This document shows positions 42,401 to 51,498 of a DNA stretch of 64,000 nucleotides, in pieces (within the stretch, counting starts at the first letter, position 1; every line of letters begins with the position of its first letter). Both the position numbers and the translations under genes were made by a program. Below the pieces are notes generated by a model, which saw only the letters and a program-made list of their open reading frames with translations, was not told the DNA's origin and did not search any database. Source of the DNA: Listeria rocourtiae FSL F6-920. GTDB taxonomy: Bacteria > Bacillota > Bacilli > Lactobacillales > Listeriaceae. The stretch spans positions 1 to 64,000 of the forward strand of contig NZ_AODK01000004.1 in the NCBI RefSeq assembly GCF_000525975.1, written 5' to 3'.

Positions 42401-42638
42401 GTGGCATCTCTTCCATTTTGATAGCGCTAAAATTCGTATCCATAATTTCAGGAAATAGATATTGATATTCTGCTTTCGGTAATAGCGATACAAGACGTTT
42501 CTTAGATTCTTCACCAATTGTCTGGCAAAAAGTCGTTTTTCCTGACCCAGATAATCCGGCGATTCCCAACGATTTTTCTGTTGGTAATTCCGTATCCAGG
42601 TGATCGATATTGTTAGCAATTAATTGATTTATTTTCAT
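39468..42638 (-). CDS. UvrA-like tandem ABC ATPase with long C-terminal zinc-motif region
   Basis: Soluble UvrA paralogue of 1056 residues. The first ABC half has Walker A GLSGSGKT at residues 28-35, a zinc module (CTGCKGRG ... CKKCEGKRF) near 130-150 and signature LSGGELTRLYLAEF near 217. The second half has Walker A GESGCGKST near 349, signature LSTGEFQCVHL near 456 and Walker B FIFDEPSKGLS near 485. The remaining 550 residues contain no ABC motifs but three more Cys modules: CPYCSG near 668, CPICEG near 795, and CPFCKG with CVTCSATG near 958-985. True UvrA is about 950 residues and lacks this tail. Start ATG 42638 is preferred over 42662. Role unknown; drug or toxin tolerance is one possibility seen for UvrA paralogues. 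Confidence 0.75.
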   Translation of the reverse strand: MKINQLIANNIDHLDTELPTEKSLGIAGLSGSGKTTFCQTIGEESKKRLVSLLPKAEYQYLFPEIMDTNFSAIKMEEMPLVLFLGKSSISSNPRSTIGTHTGVFKEIRVTMAEKFDLSPELFSFNNVLGWCTGCKGRGSNSNVTCKKCEGKRFNPEVETYKIELLGSEHSISDVNNLSMETLLSLKEELNLSEGKQHILQNIINMNIGYLTLNRIMGTLSGGELTRLYLAEFMATSENTVIIIDEISVGLDHQTLLKILEQIKQLGYKNQIWLIDHSDTVLDATDEQLFFGPGSGKYGGKLVEESPRPAPVHVGRNQETPVEYYQFKDLHCRNIQMEEIQIPKNRLVTFTGESGCGKSTLVNECIAKDFLKRYPKDKLVMVGQNRNQSITSRSTVATFLDIKKKLTKYTDDIDAIFERSIEDIIDELPKQDLAHKRLSLLIKLGLGYLTLERKTQTLSTGEFQCVHLVSELFSGSKNPHTLFIFDEPSKGLSQNILNQFIDSIRVILHDKSVSMVMIEHNDYMLDASDFIVDFGKRQIEPVKKLDIVTHEEFYRQKDREANIQPAPITSMLKEQTGIHYLEKDHIAYFKNAENIYKGGILKSLSSMARLIYGEFESEKIAPVVAIDLERHLYSQYSFLFEMGGLINHIVAAHPTNKDTRSFDFYSADNHCPYCSGRRVIEKFDFEVVIQDGNAPFWEGMLHPEVMKVLEFFQFQKIEFLFAEIKNELGHDLSKPYNQLTEAEKHTFLYGYWEKSFYDKAGKATRTWQGFNQIIGRYIVISKSIIKEQMKETREMVTCPICEGSVLGHHKQLMFGETDIRELIQQPVDQVIATVGALPELERVKEIVGGNMPLTEDVSLLPREQQVALKMLELEQASFVGYEMVLQNVIPFWDKIERNLVAISKKNQVTICDFANINETREMIIDSYFVNGKYKKLTYVYEAFGYKKIVTQINKVKKAQPCPFCKGKKIISEDGLHDGVQKLSIPCVTCSATGINDEGLKEVVEGIKVGTWLTGTVRDVVAEESFTDAVADILIFNRIRELNKQEMMAVYECLEQNN

Positions 42639-42737
42639 TAGCGTATCTTCTCCATTCTTCAATCTAGTTATGACGCTTAAACATAATTATCGCATAACTC
42701 GTTATGTAAGTTCAACTTCGAATAGCTCCTCACAAAG

Positions 42738-42773
42738 AAAGAGCGTAATTCCATTTTTTAGAATCACGCTCTA
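42738..42773 (-). terminator. Terminator of ArsR-SRPBCC gene
   Basis: AGAGCGTAATTC (42740-42751) pairs with GAATCACGCTCT (42761-42772) with one wobble on the minus-strand RNA, followed by TTCTTT. Confidence 0.82.
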
Positions 42774-42782
42774 TTCATTCAC

Positions 42783-43520
42783 TTATGACAAGACAGTCCC
42801 AAGCTTGTTACCCATCTCTGTCCATGCGTAGGTCGCACCCTCGATAGCACCTGGACGCGATTTTGTTTCCTCACTGAAGCCACTTTGGTCTAAACGTAAC
42901 TGTACGGTGCCGTCCGCATTTTTAGTGACTGTCCAAGTGACTGTAGTCATTTCACCAGCACTTGCCCACGTATATGTGATTGAATTTGGCTCATCGATAT
43001 TCAAGACTTCGCAATTGACAATGCCATCCCACCATTCAGAAGGTTCTGCGCGGAATTGGAATTTGTGCCCTACAACTGCTTTGAAGTCGTTATTCCAAAT
43101 CCATTTCGCGAGCATATCTGAGTCTGTTAGTGCGTACCATACTTTTTCTACTGAGCTTGTGAACTTAAAATCTAATGATACATCTGGTTTCATATTTTGT
43201 TCCTCCAATAATTGATTTAATTTTAACATTCGTTCTTTCCAAAATCCTTCGTAATACGATACCCAGTCTTGAATTTCCTGTAGTGGCTGGGCGTTTAACC
43301 GGTATCTGGTTTCACGTCCCACTTTTCGTGCCACCACGAGATTGGCTTCTTTCAAAATAGCCAAATGCTTGGAGACGGCTGTGCGACCCATATTAAAATG
43401 AACCGTTATTTCGTATAGGGGTAATTCTTCTACTTCGTTCAGTATTTGAAGTATCTTCCGCCTCGTTAGATCGGCAACAGCGTCATAGACATCCCTTACT
43501 TGGCCTTTTTCACTAAGCAT
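42783..43520 (-). CDS. ArsR-type regulator fused to SRPBCC domain
   Basis: Two-domain protein of 245 residues. An ArsR winged helix (residues 1-90, DAVADLTRRKILQILNEVEELP, then GRTAVSKHLAILKEANLV) is joined to an AHSA1-type SRPBCC domain (KFTSSVEKVWYALTDSDMLAKW). The second domain probably binds a small hydrophobic ligand that controls DNA binding, though such fusions are poorly studied. ATG 43520 follows AGGTGG; the in-frame ATG 30 bases upstream has no ribosome site. A palindrome between its -35 and -10 suggests self-repression. It shares strand with the UvrA-like gene but a terminator lies between. Confidence 0.83.
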   Translation of the reverse strand: MLSEKGQVRDVYDAVADLTRRKILQILNEVEELPLYEITVHFNMGRTAVSKHLAILKEANLVVARKVGRETRYRLNAQPLQEIQDWVSYYEGFWKERMLKLNQLLEEQNMKPDVSLDFKFTSSVEKVWYALTDSDMLAKWIWNNDFKAVVGHKFQFRAEPSEWWDGIVNCEVLNIDEPNSITYTWASAGEMTTVTWTVTKNADGTVQLRLDQSGFSEETKSRPGAIEGATYAWTEMGNKLGTVLS

Positions 43521-43584
43521 ACACACCACCTTTTCTTCTCTAATGTTCATTCATAAAAATAGGACACCTTTTATTGTCATGTTT

Positions 43585-43614
43585 ATTATACGACACCAAA
43601 AGGTGACGTGTCAA
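43585..43614 (-). promoter_or_regulatory. Promoter with embedded palindrome for ArsR-SRPBCC gene
   Basis: On the minus strand TTGACA (plus 43609-43614) and TATAAT (43585-43590) are 18 bases apart. Between them lies CACCTTTTGGTG (43594-43605), a perfect palindrome, and AAAAGGTGTCC recurs near 43561-43571. An ArsR-type protein bound here would shut the promoter. Confidence 0.65.
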
Positions 43615-43622
43615 CTTTTTAT

Positions 43623-43742
43623 TTGGCAATTTCTAAGAATTAGACTTATTATTTCGCTTTTCGATAATTTTTCTAAGAGCGTTATTTCGTTTTCGACACC
43701 TGAAGAATCTTCTTCTAACCACCATTGTTTGAGTTTCTGAAT
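43623..43742 (-). pseudogene. Unidentified coding remnant
   Basis: The minus strand reads openly as HGFAIQKLKQWWLEEDSSG, VENEITLLEKLSKSEII and SLILRNCQIKS before a stop next to the ArsR-SRPBCC promoter. There is no start codon and a stop lies just upstream, so it looks like the tail of a lost gene. Family not recognised. Confidence 0.25.
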
Positions 43743-43836
43743 GGCAAATCCATGCGCTCTCTATTATTTCTGAAATCTGGGAGATATTACGCATATATCA
43801 ACGAAAAAAGGGGGCTTTATTTAGCTATATTTTTAG

Positions 43837-44145
43837 GGATTTTCACAATATACTAGCGGTAATTTCCAAGCTAGATTAAGAAAACATAAAATTATTTCTA
43901 ACGTGAGTCGAAAAGGAAGCCCCTATGATAATACGTTCATGGAATCTTTCTATAAAATACTAAAAAAAGAGCTTATCCATGATGTCAATTTTGACAATCC
44001 TGAAAAAGCCCAGCTAGAAATATTCAGATATATTGAGACCTGCTACAACACAAAGCGAGTGCACTCTTCTTTTATAGCTTCTTTCCAGTCAAATTTGAAA
44101 GAAGATATTCTTGAGTTCGCTTATCTTTATGTCAATTTTTCTTGA
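43837..44145 (+). pseudogene. IS3-family transposase remnant (IS150-like orfB C-terminus)
   Basis: The last third of an IS3-type DDE transposase: QYTSGNFQARLRKHKII, then SRKGSPYDNTFMESFYK with the catalytic Glu region, and IETCYNTKRVHSS. After VHSS the family end (SPVKFERRYS) is found in another frame, so there is at least one further frameshift; the rest of orfB and all of orfA are absent. TGTCAA-TTTTTC-TTGACA at 44132-44149 may be the outer end of the element. The open stretch 43903-44145 alone would code 80 residues but cannot be active. Confidence 0.75.
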
Positions 44146-44200
44146 CAAGTATACTTTGAGGTGAACATGATTTTCTTTTATTTTGTGACCATTGCATGAA

Positions 44201-44313
44201 CAGCATGTCATTCAGGTGAAAACTTCCCAAAAGAAAAACATAACATGTATAAAAAAGACACAAATTTTTATGGAGGCTATGGCTCCTTTATCGTAGAAGA
44301 AAATCAATCATAG
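44201..44313 (+). pseudogene. Short unidentified coding remnant
   Basis: Reads HSGENFPKEKHN followed by MYKKDTNFYGGYGSFIVEE to a stop at 44313, with a stop just upstream and no ribosome site. The composition looks like protein-coding sequence, but I do not recognise the family. The rest of the gap to the M60 gene shows nothing. Confidence 0.22.
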
Positions 44314-44401
44314 AGAAGCTTTTATAAGAATAATCGGCATGTTACCAAATGTCTCGTTTGATTCGCAGATACCGATTCTATCTTGCTAGGTATAACGTAA
44401 A

Positions 44402-47081
44402 TCAAAATGGTATTGTTATATATGGATCTTCTGCTGGCGGTGTTGGGATGTCTGATGCATCTATCTTTTCAAGTCCATCTATGGTCACAAGATATGTTGC
44501 TGCTTTATATGTTTCGTAGTTTTCTCCCGTTTTTTCATTATTTAAAAAGAGGCGTATATCAGATTCTTGGTGAGCTACCGTAATAAAATCACCAATAGCG
44601 ATTGACACATTATTTTGCGTTGCCAAAGCTCGGCCTCGTCCAATGAAGTCTTTCTTGAAAGTTTCTTTACCTCTAGTGTTATTAATCTTAACTGTGGCAT
44701 ATGCATCTGTGAAATAAGAATGAGGTTCACCAAAATTTTGGGTGATGGTTGCTTTCATGGTGCTCAAATTAATACGCACATTGGCAAACTCCCAATCACT
44801 ATAGCCTTTCAGGTGGAACTGAAATTGTTCCCCACTCAAAATAGTTTGTGAGCTTTCTTTTTTTACTGCAATTAGATCGGTATAGTTTTTTTGATAATTA
44901 GCTTGATCAGTATCTGGTAGATAGGTAATCCCCTTTCTAAGCATTGATTTTAGGATAATATTATCTTCGTTTTTGAATTTGCTGTTACCACTGATTATGG
45001 AAGCAAATATCGCTAGTTTTTGTTTATAGTTCATCAGTGCATCTTGAGCCGTTACTCCTGTCAAATCGCTGATTAAGCCGTATTTTGTTACTTTGAATAC
45101 TTGATTGACCGAGGTGTTCGTAAGTTTAGTGGCTGTTCCAGTAATGCTGAAACGTGTTGGTTCTCGGTGCATTACTTTAATTGTAAAACCCGGTTTAATC
45201 GCGAGTTGGGACTTACCCTTCTCGGTCTTAACTCCATTCATAGCACTCTTGAAAACAGACTGCCCATTCTCATTGAATACTTGGATAGAGGCATAATCGT
45301 CTTTAAAATAAACATGTGGGTCACTTTTTGTAATAGCAAACTCTAGATTCCCTTTCTCAGGATCCACTGATGCTTTTGCAAAAATAGCATCACTTATTCC
45401 TTTAAAAATCAGTTCTTGTGTCGCAATATCTGACGTTCGCAGTTCATCCATCTGTATAGTCACATTGTTGCTAAAGTCTGAGACAGCCAAATAGTTTGTT
45501 GATGGCTCATAAAAACGATCGACTCCTGTAGGGATATCTAGCGTATAGATTCCAATTGGCATATTTTTAATCGTCACTGTCGGTGCCGTCACCTTAACTT
45601 CTCGTACTACATCTTCTCCATCCTTAATTTTTAATGTCCTACCTTTGATTTGTGTGAAATCATTGATTGTAAATTGGATATTCATAGTATTCGCGACTTT
45701 ATATTTTTCAAGCTGATTGTTACTTACTAAGCCCCATTTAGTATCCAAAGCAATATCTTTTCTCGCTTTTTGCAAATTATCCCCGGAGAGAAGTGATGCT
45801 AAAGGATACACAGCCTTATTCCCAGAATAGAGATTTTCCATTTTTTGGTTTCTAGACATAGATCCTTGAACCAGTTCTAGATACGGGGTGAAATTATAGT
45901 TACTCACTTCTCCAAAATACTTGCTCAACAAATCTAGAACTAGCGGGTTTTCCCCAATTGTCTTTTCATTTACCTCAGCACGATGCGATTGGTTAAAATG
46001 TGTAAAAGCCTGATCTCCTGCTTTATCCTTCATAAGCGTCAACATATACAGTTTATTTCTAAAATTCCAATCATTTGTTGGTGTTTTTGACGTATAAACA
46101 TTTTTATAAAAATCCGTTTCTTGTGTCGCCACATTTCCCTCATAGAGCCAACCGTTGTAGTAACCACTCTTTTTCTGCATGGAGTTGGCGTAAATATTAT
46201 TCCAGACCTCTCCTGTAGAAAAATTATTATCCGCCATGAACGTTCCTTGGTAGCCATGTCCAATCTCATGAAGTCCACCCCAACCTGGTTTTAGCCAAAA
46301 AGCAATGACAGATGAACTTGTTTCGGCGGTATGAGTATCTCCATAGTAACCTGCACCAACACCATTTTTATCTGCTTTTGCAAAATAACGATTTGGGATG
46401 TTTTTATCTGTCGCTTTTTGTGGTGTGAAGGATAGACCTGCAAGCTCATTGTATGTTTCAAATACGTTGTCGTAATAAGCTAGTAAAGCATTGATAGAAG
46501 AGAAATCATTCATTTTTTTCAGGTAAGCTTTATCTCCTTTTGGAACTAAAATCTGGATGTATTTATTACCGATTAGTCCGAAGCTAGCATTCGTTGTATC
46601 CCATTTTTTAAAAAAATTAGCCTCGCTATCTCCCTGTTTAAAGACTGGTAAATCCATAATATTATCACTTACTTTATATTCCACTACAGGAGCATTCCTA
46701 TCTGCCGTGTAGACTGTCCTAACGAAAGGTACAGCGTCATTGATAGCTGTTACAGTTACCCACGAACTTCCGATAGGTTGAGAACTCTCCGTTTTGTTAT
46801 CATCATTTAATAATTCTAGAGTGACGTTTCCTTTGAAGTTCGTATTTTTTTTGTCTAATCTCTATAACCCCAGCCTTAGGGAGTACAATGCCTAAATCTT
46901 GTTTGTCATGATTAATTCCTTTGCTAAACCCTTGATTTTTTAGCCATGTTGGCTCCTCTAAAGTGTACAGTTTTTTCTCCAATGTTGCCGCATTTACTTT
47001 GGGCTGCATCATAGTGATAGTCACCACTACAGTAAGTAACAAAATAAATGCAAAAGCTCCTTTAATCTTAGTATTCATCAT
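44402..47081 (-). CDS. Secreted M60-family (enhancin-like) metallopeptidase (frameshifted)
   Basis: Extracellular zinc peptidase of 892 residues when corrected. A signal peptide (residues 1-31, hydrophobic core FAFILLLTVVVTI, ending VNA) is followed by a beta-rich region, the peptidase M60 domain with HEIGHGYQGTFM near residue 268 and its downstream Glu ligand in STGEVW, and two tandem copies of a mucin/carbohydrate-binding-like module (about residues 553-647 and 750-840; KSDPHVYFKDDYASIQVFN and FGEPHSYFTDAYATVKINN align). M60 enzymes cut mucin-type glycoproteins. A run of eight T on the plus strand (46845-46852) breaks the frame; seven gives RQKNTNFKGNVTLELLND. No LPXTG anchor. Start ATG 47081 is seven bases after GAGGAG. 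The IS3 remnant just downstream suggests acquisition. Confidence 0.82.
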
Positions 47082-47157
47082 TTGCCATCTCCTCTTTTCT
47101 AAAATTGTTATCCCTATCTTGTTACTCAAAGTAAGATTAAACTACTTCTTAGTAATT

Positions 47158-47166
47158 ATCATATCA
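47158..47166 (-). promoter_or_regulatory. Possible extended -10 promoter of M60 gene
   Basis: Minus strand TGATATGAT (TG-N-TATGAT) lies about 75 bases upstream of the ATG; no convincing -35. The rest of the 322-base gap is AT-rich and ends in the opuC terminator. Confidence 0.35.
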
Positions 47167-47352
47167 TCAGTCAGACTATTTCGTATTAAAAGATTGCAAA
47201 GAATAATTCGATAATAATGCTTGAATTCAACAATTTTGTGAACATTTCGGATTATTTTTAACAAAAGTGTAAAATGAAGATGCTGCTCTTACAACTTCCA
47301 GAGTTTCCACAAATGATAATTAACTTTGTAAACACAACTTTTTTAATCAAAC

Positions 47353-47400
47353 AAAAAAAAAACGAACTATTAACCCGTTTAGGTCATAATAGTTCGTTTT
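47353..47400 (-). terminator. Terminator of opuC operon
   Basis: AAAACGAACTATTA and TAATAGTTCGTTTT (47359-47372 with 47387-47400) form a 14-bp stem; a run of T follows on the minus strand. Confidence 0.9.
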
Positions 47401-47403
47401 TAT

Positions 47404-48075
47404 TTATAATGCTTCTATAAATTTTTTCTTTTTGTTCTTTACTGGATTTAATTTGCGTTCGACCCAACCAAGTAACACATCGGCCATAACAGCCATCAGC
47501 GCCGTTGGAATTGCCCCAGCTAGAATAATTGCCGTTCCATTTGTTGCATTCGTTCCACGGACAATAATATCACCAAGTCCGCCAGCTCCAACAAAAGTAC
47601 CGATTGCTGCAACACCGATTGCGATAACTAAGGCATTTCTAATCCCCGCCATGATAACGGAAAGTGCTAGTGGGATTTCAATCATTCGAAGCACTTGCCA
47701 TTTCGTCATCCCCATCGCTTTTCCTGACTCTAGTAGCGCACCATCTACATTTTGAATGCCTGTGTACGTATTTTTTAGGATTGGTAAAATGGAATAAAGG
47801 AATAGGGAAAGTACCACTGTATTTGTTCCTAGTCCCATTACGAGCATCAACATGGCGAGCAATGCTAAGGCCGGAATTGTTTGAATTACGTTCGCCGTTT
47901 GAATAACCCAGCCAGCTAGTTTCTTCCTACGTGCAATGTAAATACCTAATGGAATCGCCACAATTGCCGCAAAAATAACGCCGTAAGCACTCATTAAGAA
48001 ATGCCGCCAGAATGCCTCCATGACATAGGTTGCATTGTTTTGATAATAGTCAATGAGTTGTGAAAAAGTTTCCAT
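47404..48075 (-). CDS. opuCD: Carnitine/glycine betaine ABC importer, permease OpuCD
   Basis: Second membrane subunit of the OpuC compatible-solute importer (223 residues, five to six membrane segments). The permease coupling motif is GMTKWQVLRMIEIPLALSVI near residue 120. Last gene of opuCABCD, 15 bases after opuCC and just before a terminator. In Listeria, OpuC is the main carnitine uptake system for osmotic and cold stress. Confidence 0.93.
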   Translation of the reverse strand: METFSQLIDYYQNNATYVMEAFWRHFLMSAYGVIFAAIVAIPLGIYIARRKKLAGWVIQTANVIQTIPALALLAMLMLVMGLGTNTVVLSLFLYSILPILKNTYTGIQNVDGALLESGKAMGMTKWQVLRMIEIPLALSVIMAGIRNALVIAIGVAAIGTFVGAGGLGDIIVRGTNATNGTAIILAGAIPTALMAVMADVLLGWVERKLNPVKNKKKKFIEAL

Positions 48076-48090
48076 TTTGTCGACACCTCC

Positions 48091-49012
48091 TTATTTATCT
48101 TCAAAGTAATTATGTTTCTTCAAAAACTCCTTGGCAACGATAGACGGTTCTTTCAGTTCGCCATCTGCTTGGTAGTTTAATTTTTGCATTTCTTCCGTTG
48201 AAATCGTGCCAACTAGTTTATTAATCGTTGTTTTTAGTTCTGGATGTTCTTTTAAAATAGCATTGGTAGCCATTGGGGATGCGTCATATGGCGGGAAAAA
48301 TTGCTTATCGTCTTTTAGGACAACAAGATTATACGTTGGAATCCGACCATCTGTTGAGTAACCAAGCGCCACATCCATCTGATTGTTCTTAAGCGCCGTG
48401 TAAATTAAGCCGATTTGCATCGGGAAAATTTTCTTGAATGTGATATCATATTCTGTGGAAAACGCCTTATATCCATCTCCAGCTCGCTCCATCCATGAAT
48501 TATCAACTCCTGCAACAAGTTGATCTTCCACTGGACGCATATCACTAATTGTCTTCAAATTGTATTTTTTTGCGGTATCTTGTCGTACCATAAAAGCATA
48601 GGTGTTCGCAAAACCGTAGGAGTCAAACCAATATTGGTCAAAACGCTCCGAAAAGCCTTTTTGCACGGCTTCCATTGCTTTTTCAGGGTCTTTTATAGGT
48701 TCTTCACCAAGCGGTCCAACTAAATCGGTTCCTGTGTAACGCGTAGCTGAGATATCAATATCACCATTCACCATCGCTTGGTGTTGCACAACAGACGAAC
48801 CAAGATTGTTCACCATTTCTACTTTTAAGTCCGTCTCATGTTCAATCAATTGCTTCACAATATTGCCTACAATCTGTGATTCCGTCGTTGACATCGTCCC
48901 AACTTTAATCGTGCCATCTGTGCTTCCGCCAAGTCCTGGCAGGGCACAAGCCGATAAGAGTGATACGCCAAGCAGGATGACAGCGGCAAGTTTGAGCGGT
49001 TTTTTTCATCAT
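48091..49012 (-). CDS. opuCC: Carnitine/glycine betaine-binding lipoprotein OpuCC (frameshifted at signal peptide)
   Basis: Substrate-binding lipoprotein, 306 residues when corrected. A run of seven T on the plus strand (49000-49006) breaks the frame right after the start; six gives MMKKPLKLAAVILLGVSLLS with lipobox LSAC, then mature GTIKVGTMSTTESQIVG. Binding residues typical of OpuAC/OpuCC occur in NGDIDISATRYTGTD and LGYSTDGRIPTYNLVV. ATG 49012 lies eight bases after GGAGGG. Without the correction only an internal start at 48894 remains and the lipoprotein signal is lost. Confidence 0.9.
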
Positions 49013-49026
49013 TTTACTGTCCCTCC

Positions 49027-49680
49027 TTACATATTCTCTTTTGCTGCACGAATTGCTTTGGGCGTAATTCGAACTTCTAATTTGCCTAGGAAAAATTCAA
49101 CTAAAAGCGCCAAAATTGTAACTGGAATCGCCCCTCCAAGAATTAAATCTGGGCGATAAAGATTCAAGCCGTTAAAAATAAAGTCACCGAGCCCGCCTGC
49201 ACCAATATATGAGGCAAGCGTTGCCCATGCGATGATGTAAACGGCAGATAAACGAATACCTGCCATAATGACCGAAATCGAGTTAGGTAGTTCGACATTT
49301 TTGATGAGTTGCCAAGAAGTCATCCCCATGCCGCGTCCCGATTCAATGAGATTTTTATCCACACCACGAACGCCGATAAACGTGTTACGCATAATTGGTA
49401 ACACAGAGTAAATAAACAATGCTACAATCGCCGGTATTTTACCAACACCCAGAATTGGAATAATAAAAGCTAATATGGCAAGTGATGGTACTGTTTGTAA
49501 CACACTAACTATACCGATTACAAAATTAGCGATTTTTGGCGAACGTGTTAAAAGAATGCCCACCGGTACAGCCACGACAATCCCCAATATAACCGCAGAA
49601 AGCGAAATATAGAGATGCTCCCACGTTTTTACTAGCAGGTCATGGCCGTTGTCTTGAAAAAATTGTGTTATCGCGTCCAT
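49027..49680 (-). CDS. opuCB: Carnitine/glycine betaine ABC importer, permease OpuCB
   Basis: First membrane subunit of OpuC (217 residues, five to six membrane segments). The EAA-type coupling loop reads [20 protein letters not shown] near residue 117. It closely resembles OpuCD, with which it forms the channel. The gene lies 18 bases after opuCA and 14 before the corrected start of opuCC. Confidence 0.93.
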   Translation of the reverse strand: MDAITQFFQDNGHDLLVKTWEHLYISLSAVILGIVVAVPVGILLTRSPKIANFVIGIVSVLQTVPSLAILAFIIPILGVGKIPAIVALFIYSVLPIMRNTFIGVRGVDKNLIESGRGMGMTSWQLIKNVELPNSISVIMAGIRLSAVYIIAWATLASYIGAGGLGDFIFNGLNLYRPDLILGGAIPVTILALLVEFFLGKLEVRITPKAIRAAKENM

Positions 49681-49698
49681 TAAAAATAACCTCCTATT

Positions 49699-50871
49699 TT
49701 ACTCGTGTACTTCTTCTTTTTCAAGCGCTTGCGCAGCTTCTTCTAAATCGCCCCAAATCGAATCATAAACAATATCAACAAGGCTCGCGCGTGTTACAAT
49801 TCCTACTAAGCGATTTTTCTCGTCGACAACTGGCACATACTTGAAGCCTCGTTTTAAAATCCGTTGCATTGTATCGCGTAGCAAGGCATCCTTTCGTACA
49901 TAGAAAACATTTTTATCTAAAATATCAACGACTGATGTGGCAGTCCGGCGGTTATGCTCGATTGCCTCGACATCAATAATCCCTTTCAACACATTTTGAT
50001 CATCCGTCACAAGAAGTGTATCAACACGGCGCTCTTTCATTAATTGGATAGCCGTTTGGAGCGATTTATCTGCCGTAATCGAAACAGGTGCCTTATTCAT
50101 GATTTGCTCTACATTCGTCACGTTAGGTCGTGCCTCAATCAAGCGATCTTTCCCAATGAAATCTTCCACAAATTTATCAGCAGGATTACGCAAAATCTCA
50201 TCCGGCGTGTCAAATTGTACAATCTCGCCACCTCGCATAATCACAATTCGATCCGCAAGTTTGATAGCCTCATCCATGTCATGCGTGACAAAAATAATCG
50301 TCTTTCCAAGTTCTCTCTGCAAATTCTTAAATTCCTCTTGCAACGAATCACGCGTAATTGGATCAAGCGCACCAAAAGGCTCATCCATCAAAATCAAATT
50401 TTGTTCCGCAGCAAGGGCCCGAAGCACACCAATCCGCTGTTGCTGTCCACCACTTAGCTCATATGGGTAACGATCTAAATATTCTTCCGGCAAATCGACC
50501 AGTTTAATCAGCTCTACCGCTCGTTCATTTTTCTTCTCTTCCGACCATTTCAAAAGTTTCGGAACAAGTACAATATTTTCGCGAATTGTCATATGTGGCA
50601 TCAGCCCAATCTGCTGAATAACATACCCAATCGAACGACGCAATTTCACCGGATCTTCCTTCATAATATCCTTGTCGTTAATAAAAATTTGGCCATTCGT
50701 TGGTTCAATCAAGCGGTTAATCATTTTCATCGTTGTTGTCTTCCCGCAACCACTTGGCCCGATAAAACAAATAAACTCGCCACGTTCAATATCTAAGTTT
50801 AGATCATTGACCGCTGTTTTACCGCCTTTGTAAATTTTTGAAACATGCTCAAATCTTAGCAATCCAGACAC
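49699..50871 (-). CDS. opuCA: Carnitine/glycine betaine ABC importer, ATPase OpuCA
   Basis: ATPase subunit of OpuC (390 residues). Walker A GPSGCGKTT is near residue 37, signature LSGGQQQRIGV near 140 and Walker B LILMDEPFGAL near 160. Two C-terminal CBS domains (about residues 250-370) sense ionic strength or cyclic di-AMP; in L. monocytogenes c-di-AMP binds OpuCA and inhibits carnitine uptake. A small hairpin CTAGCA/TGCTAG lies just upstream at 50888-50902. I could not place a clear sigma-B promoter. Confidence 0.95.
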   Translation of the reverse strand: MSGLLRFEHVSKIYKGGKTAVNDLNLDIERGEFICFIGPSGCGKTTTMKMINRLIEPTNGQIFINDKDIMKEDPVKLRRSIGYVIQQIGLMPHMTIRENIVLVPKLLKWSEEKKNERAVELIKLVDLPEEYLDRYPYELSGGQQQRIGVLRALAAEQNLILMDEPFGALDPITRDSLQEEFKNLQRELGKTIIFVTHDMDEAIKLADRIVIMRGGEIVQFDTPDEILRNPADKFVEDFIGKDRLIEARPNVTNVEQIMNKAPVSITADKSLQTAIQLMKERRVDTLLVTDDQNVLKGIIDVEAIEHNRRTATSVVDILDKNVFYVRKDALLRDTMQRILKRGFKYVPVVDEKNRLVGIVTRASLVDIVYDSIWGDLEEAAQALEKEEVHE

Positions 50872-51396
50872 CTCCGAGTTTAATTGACTAGCACAATGCT
50901 AGGTGAAAGCTGTGAATCAAATAACCCCTTGACTCGCGATATATGTATTTCCATTCTGTTATCATAAAAAAAGGAAAAACTTACCGATAAAAAGAAATAA
51001 AAGTTGGGAATAAACGCCTCTCAACTTTTAACTGGTTGTATAAATTAGAACACAGTTATAGCGAGTAAGAAATCAAAAAGTTGATTCTATTCCAAATAAC
51101 ACAGCCCTTTCTAATCCACATTATAACGTAACCAAAATTAAAAAGCGAATGAGCACGCCTCATATAAGCCTATTACTATAGAAAAAAGCTCCACCAAATG
51201 CACTACTCATAGGCATTTAGGGAACTTTTGAAATTTCTTATAAAAAACAAGATTTACATGGAGAAATGAGGGACTTTTTATTTGGATGCAGATATAGATT
51301 TGAATTACTAAATTGGAAAGTGACACTTAATCCTCTATAAATAGACTCAGAAAGACTGTTATATATAGCATAATAAATAATCCGTCTGCAACATCT
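50872..51396. other. Long AT-rich intergenic region upstream of opuC
   Basis: No gene is supported here. It holds a small stem-loop (50888-50902), a second hairpin AAAAGTTG/CAACTTTT (50999-51006 with 51022-51029) and AAATGC/GCATTT near 51197-51220. A sigma-B-dependent opuC promoter would be expected in this area in Listeria, but I did not find a convincing GTTT-GGGTAT pair. Confidence 0.4.
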
Positions 51397-51438
51397 AATA
51401 AAAGAAGCACCTATCTCTGGCCAGGAGATAGGTGCTTC
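51397..51438 (-). terminator. Terminator of thiTW
   Basis: Perfect 14-bp stem GAAGCACCTATCTC/GAGATAGGTGCTTC (51404-51417 with 51425-51438), followed by TTTTATT on the minus strand. Confidence 0.92.
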
Positions 51439-51498
51439 AGTGTGCTATAACAACCTTTCTATCCACATTGTAGTACGTAAAGAAATCATAGTAGCTAT

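Noticed and set aside
50872-51000. Sigma-B promoter for opuCA
   Set aside because: Expected from L. monocytogenes, but no GTTT/GGGTAT pair with proper spacing was found; left unassigned.
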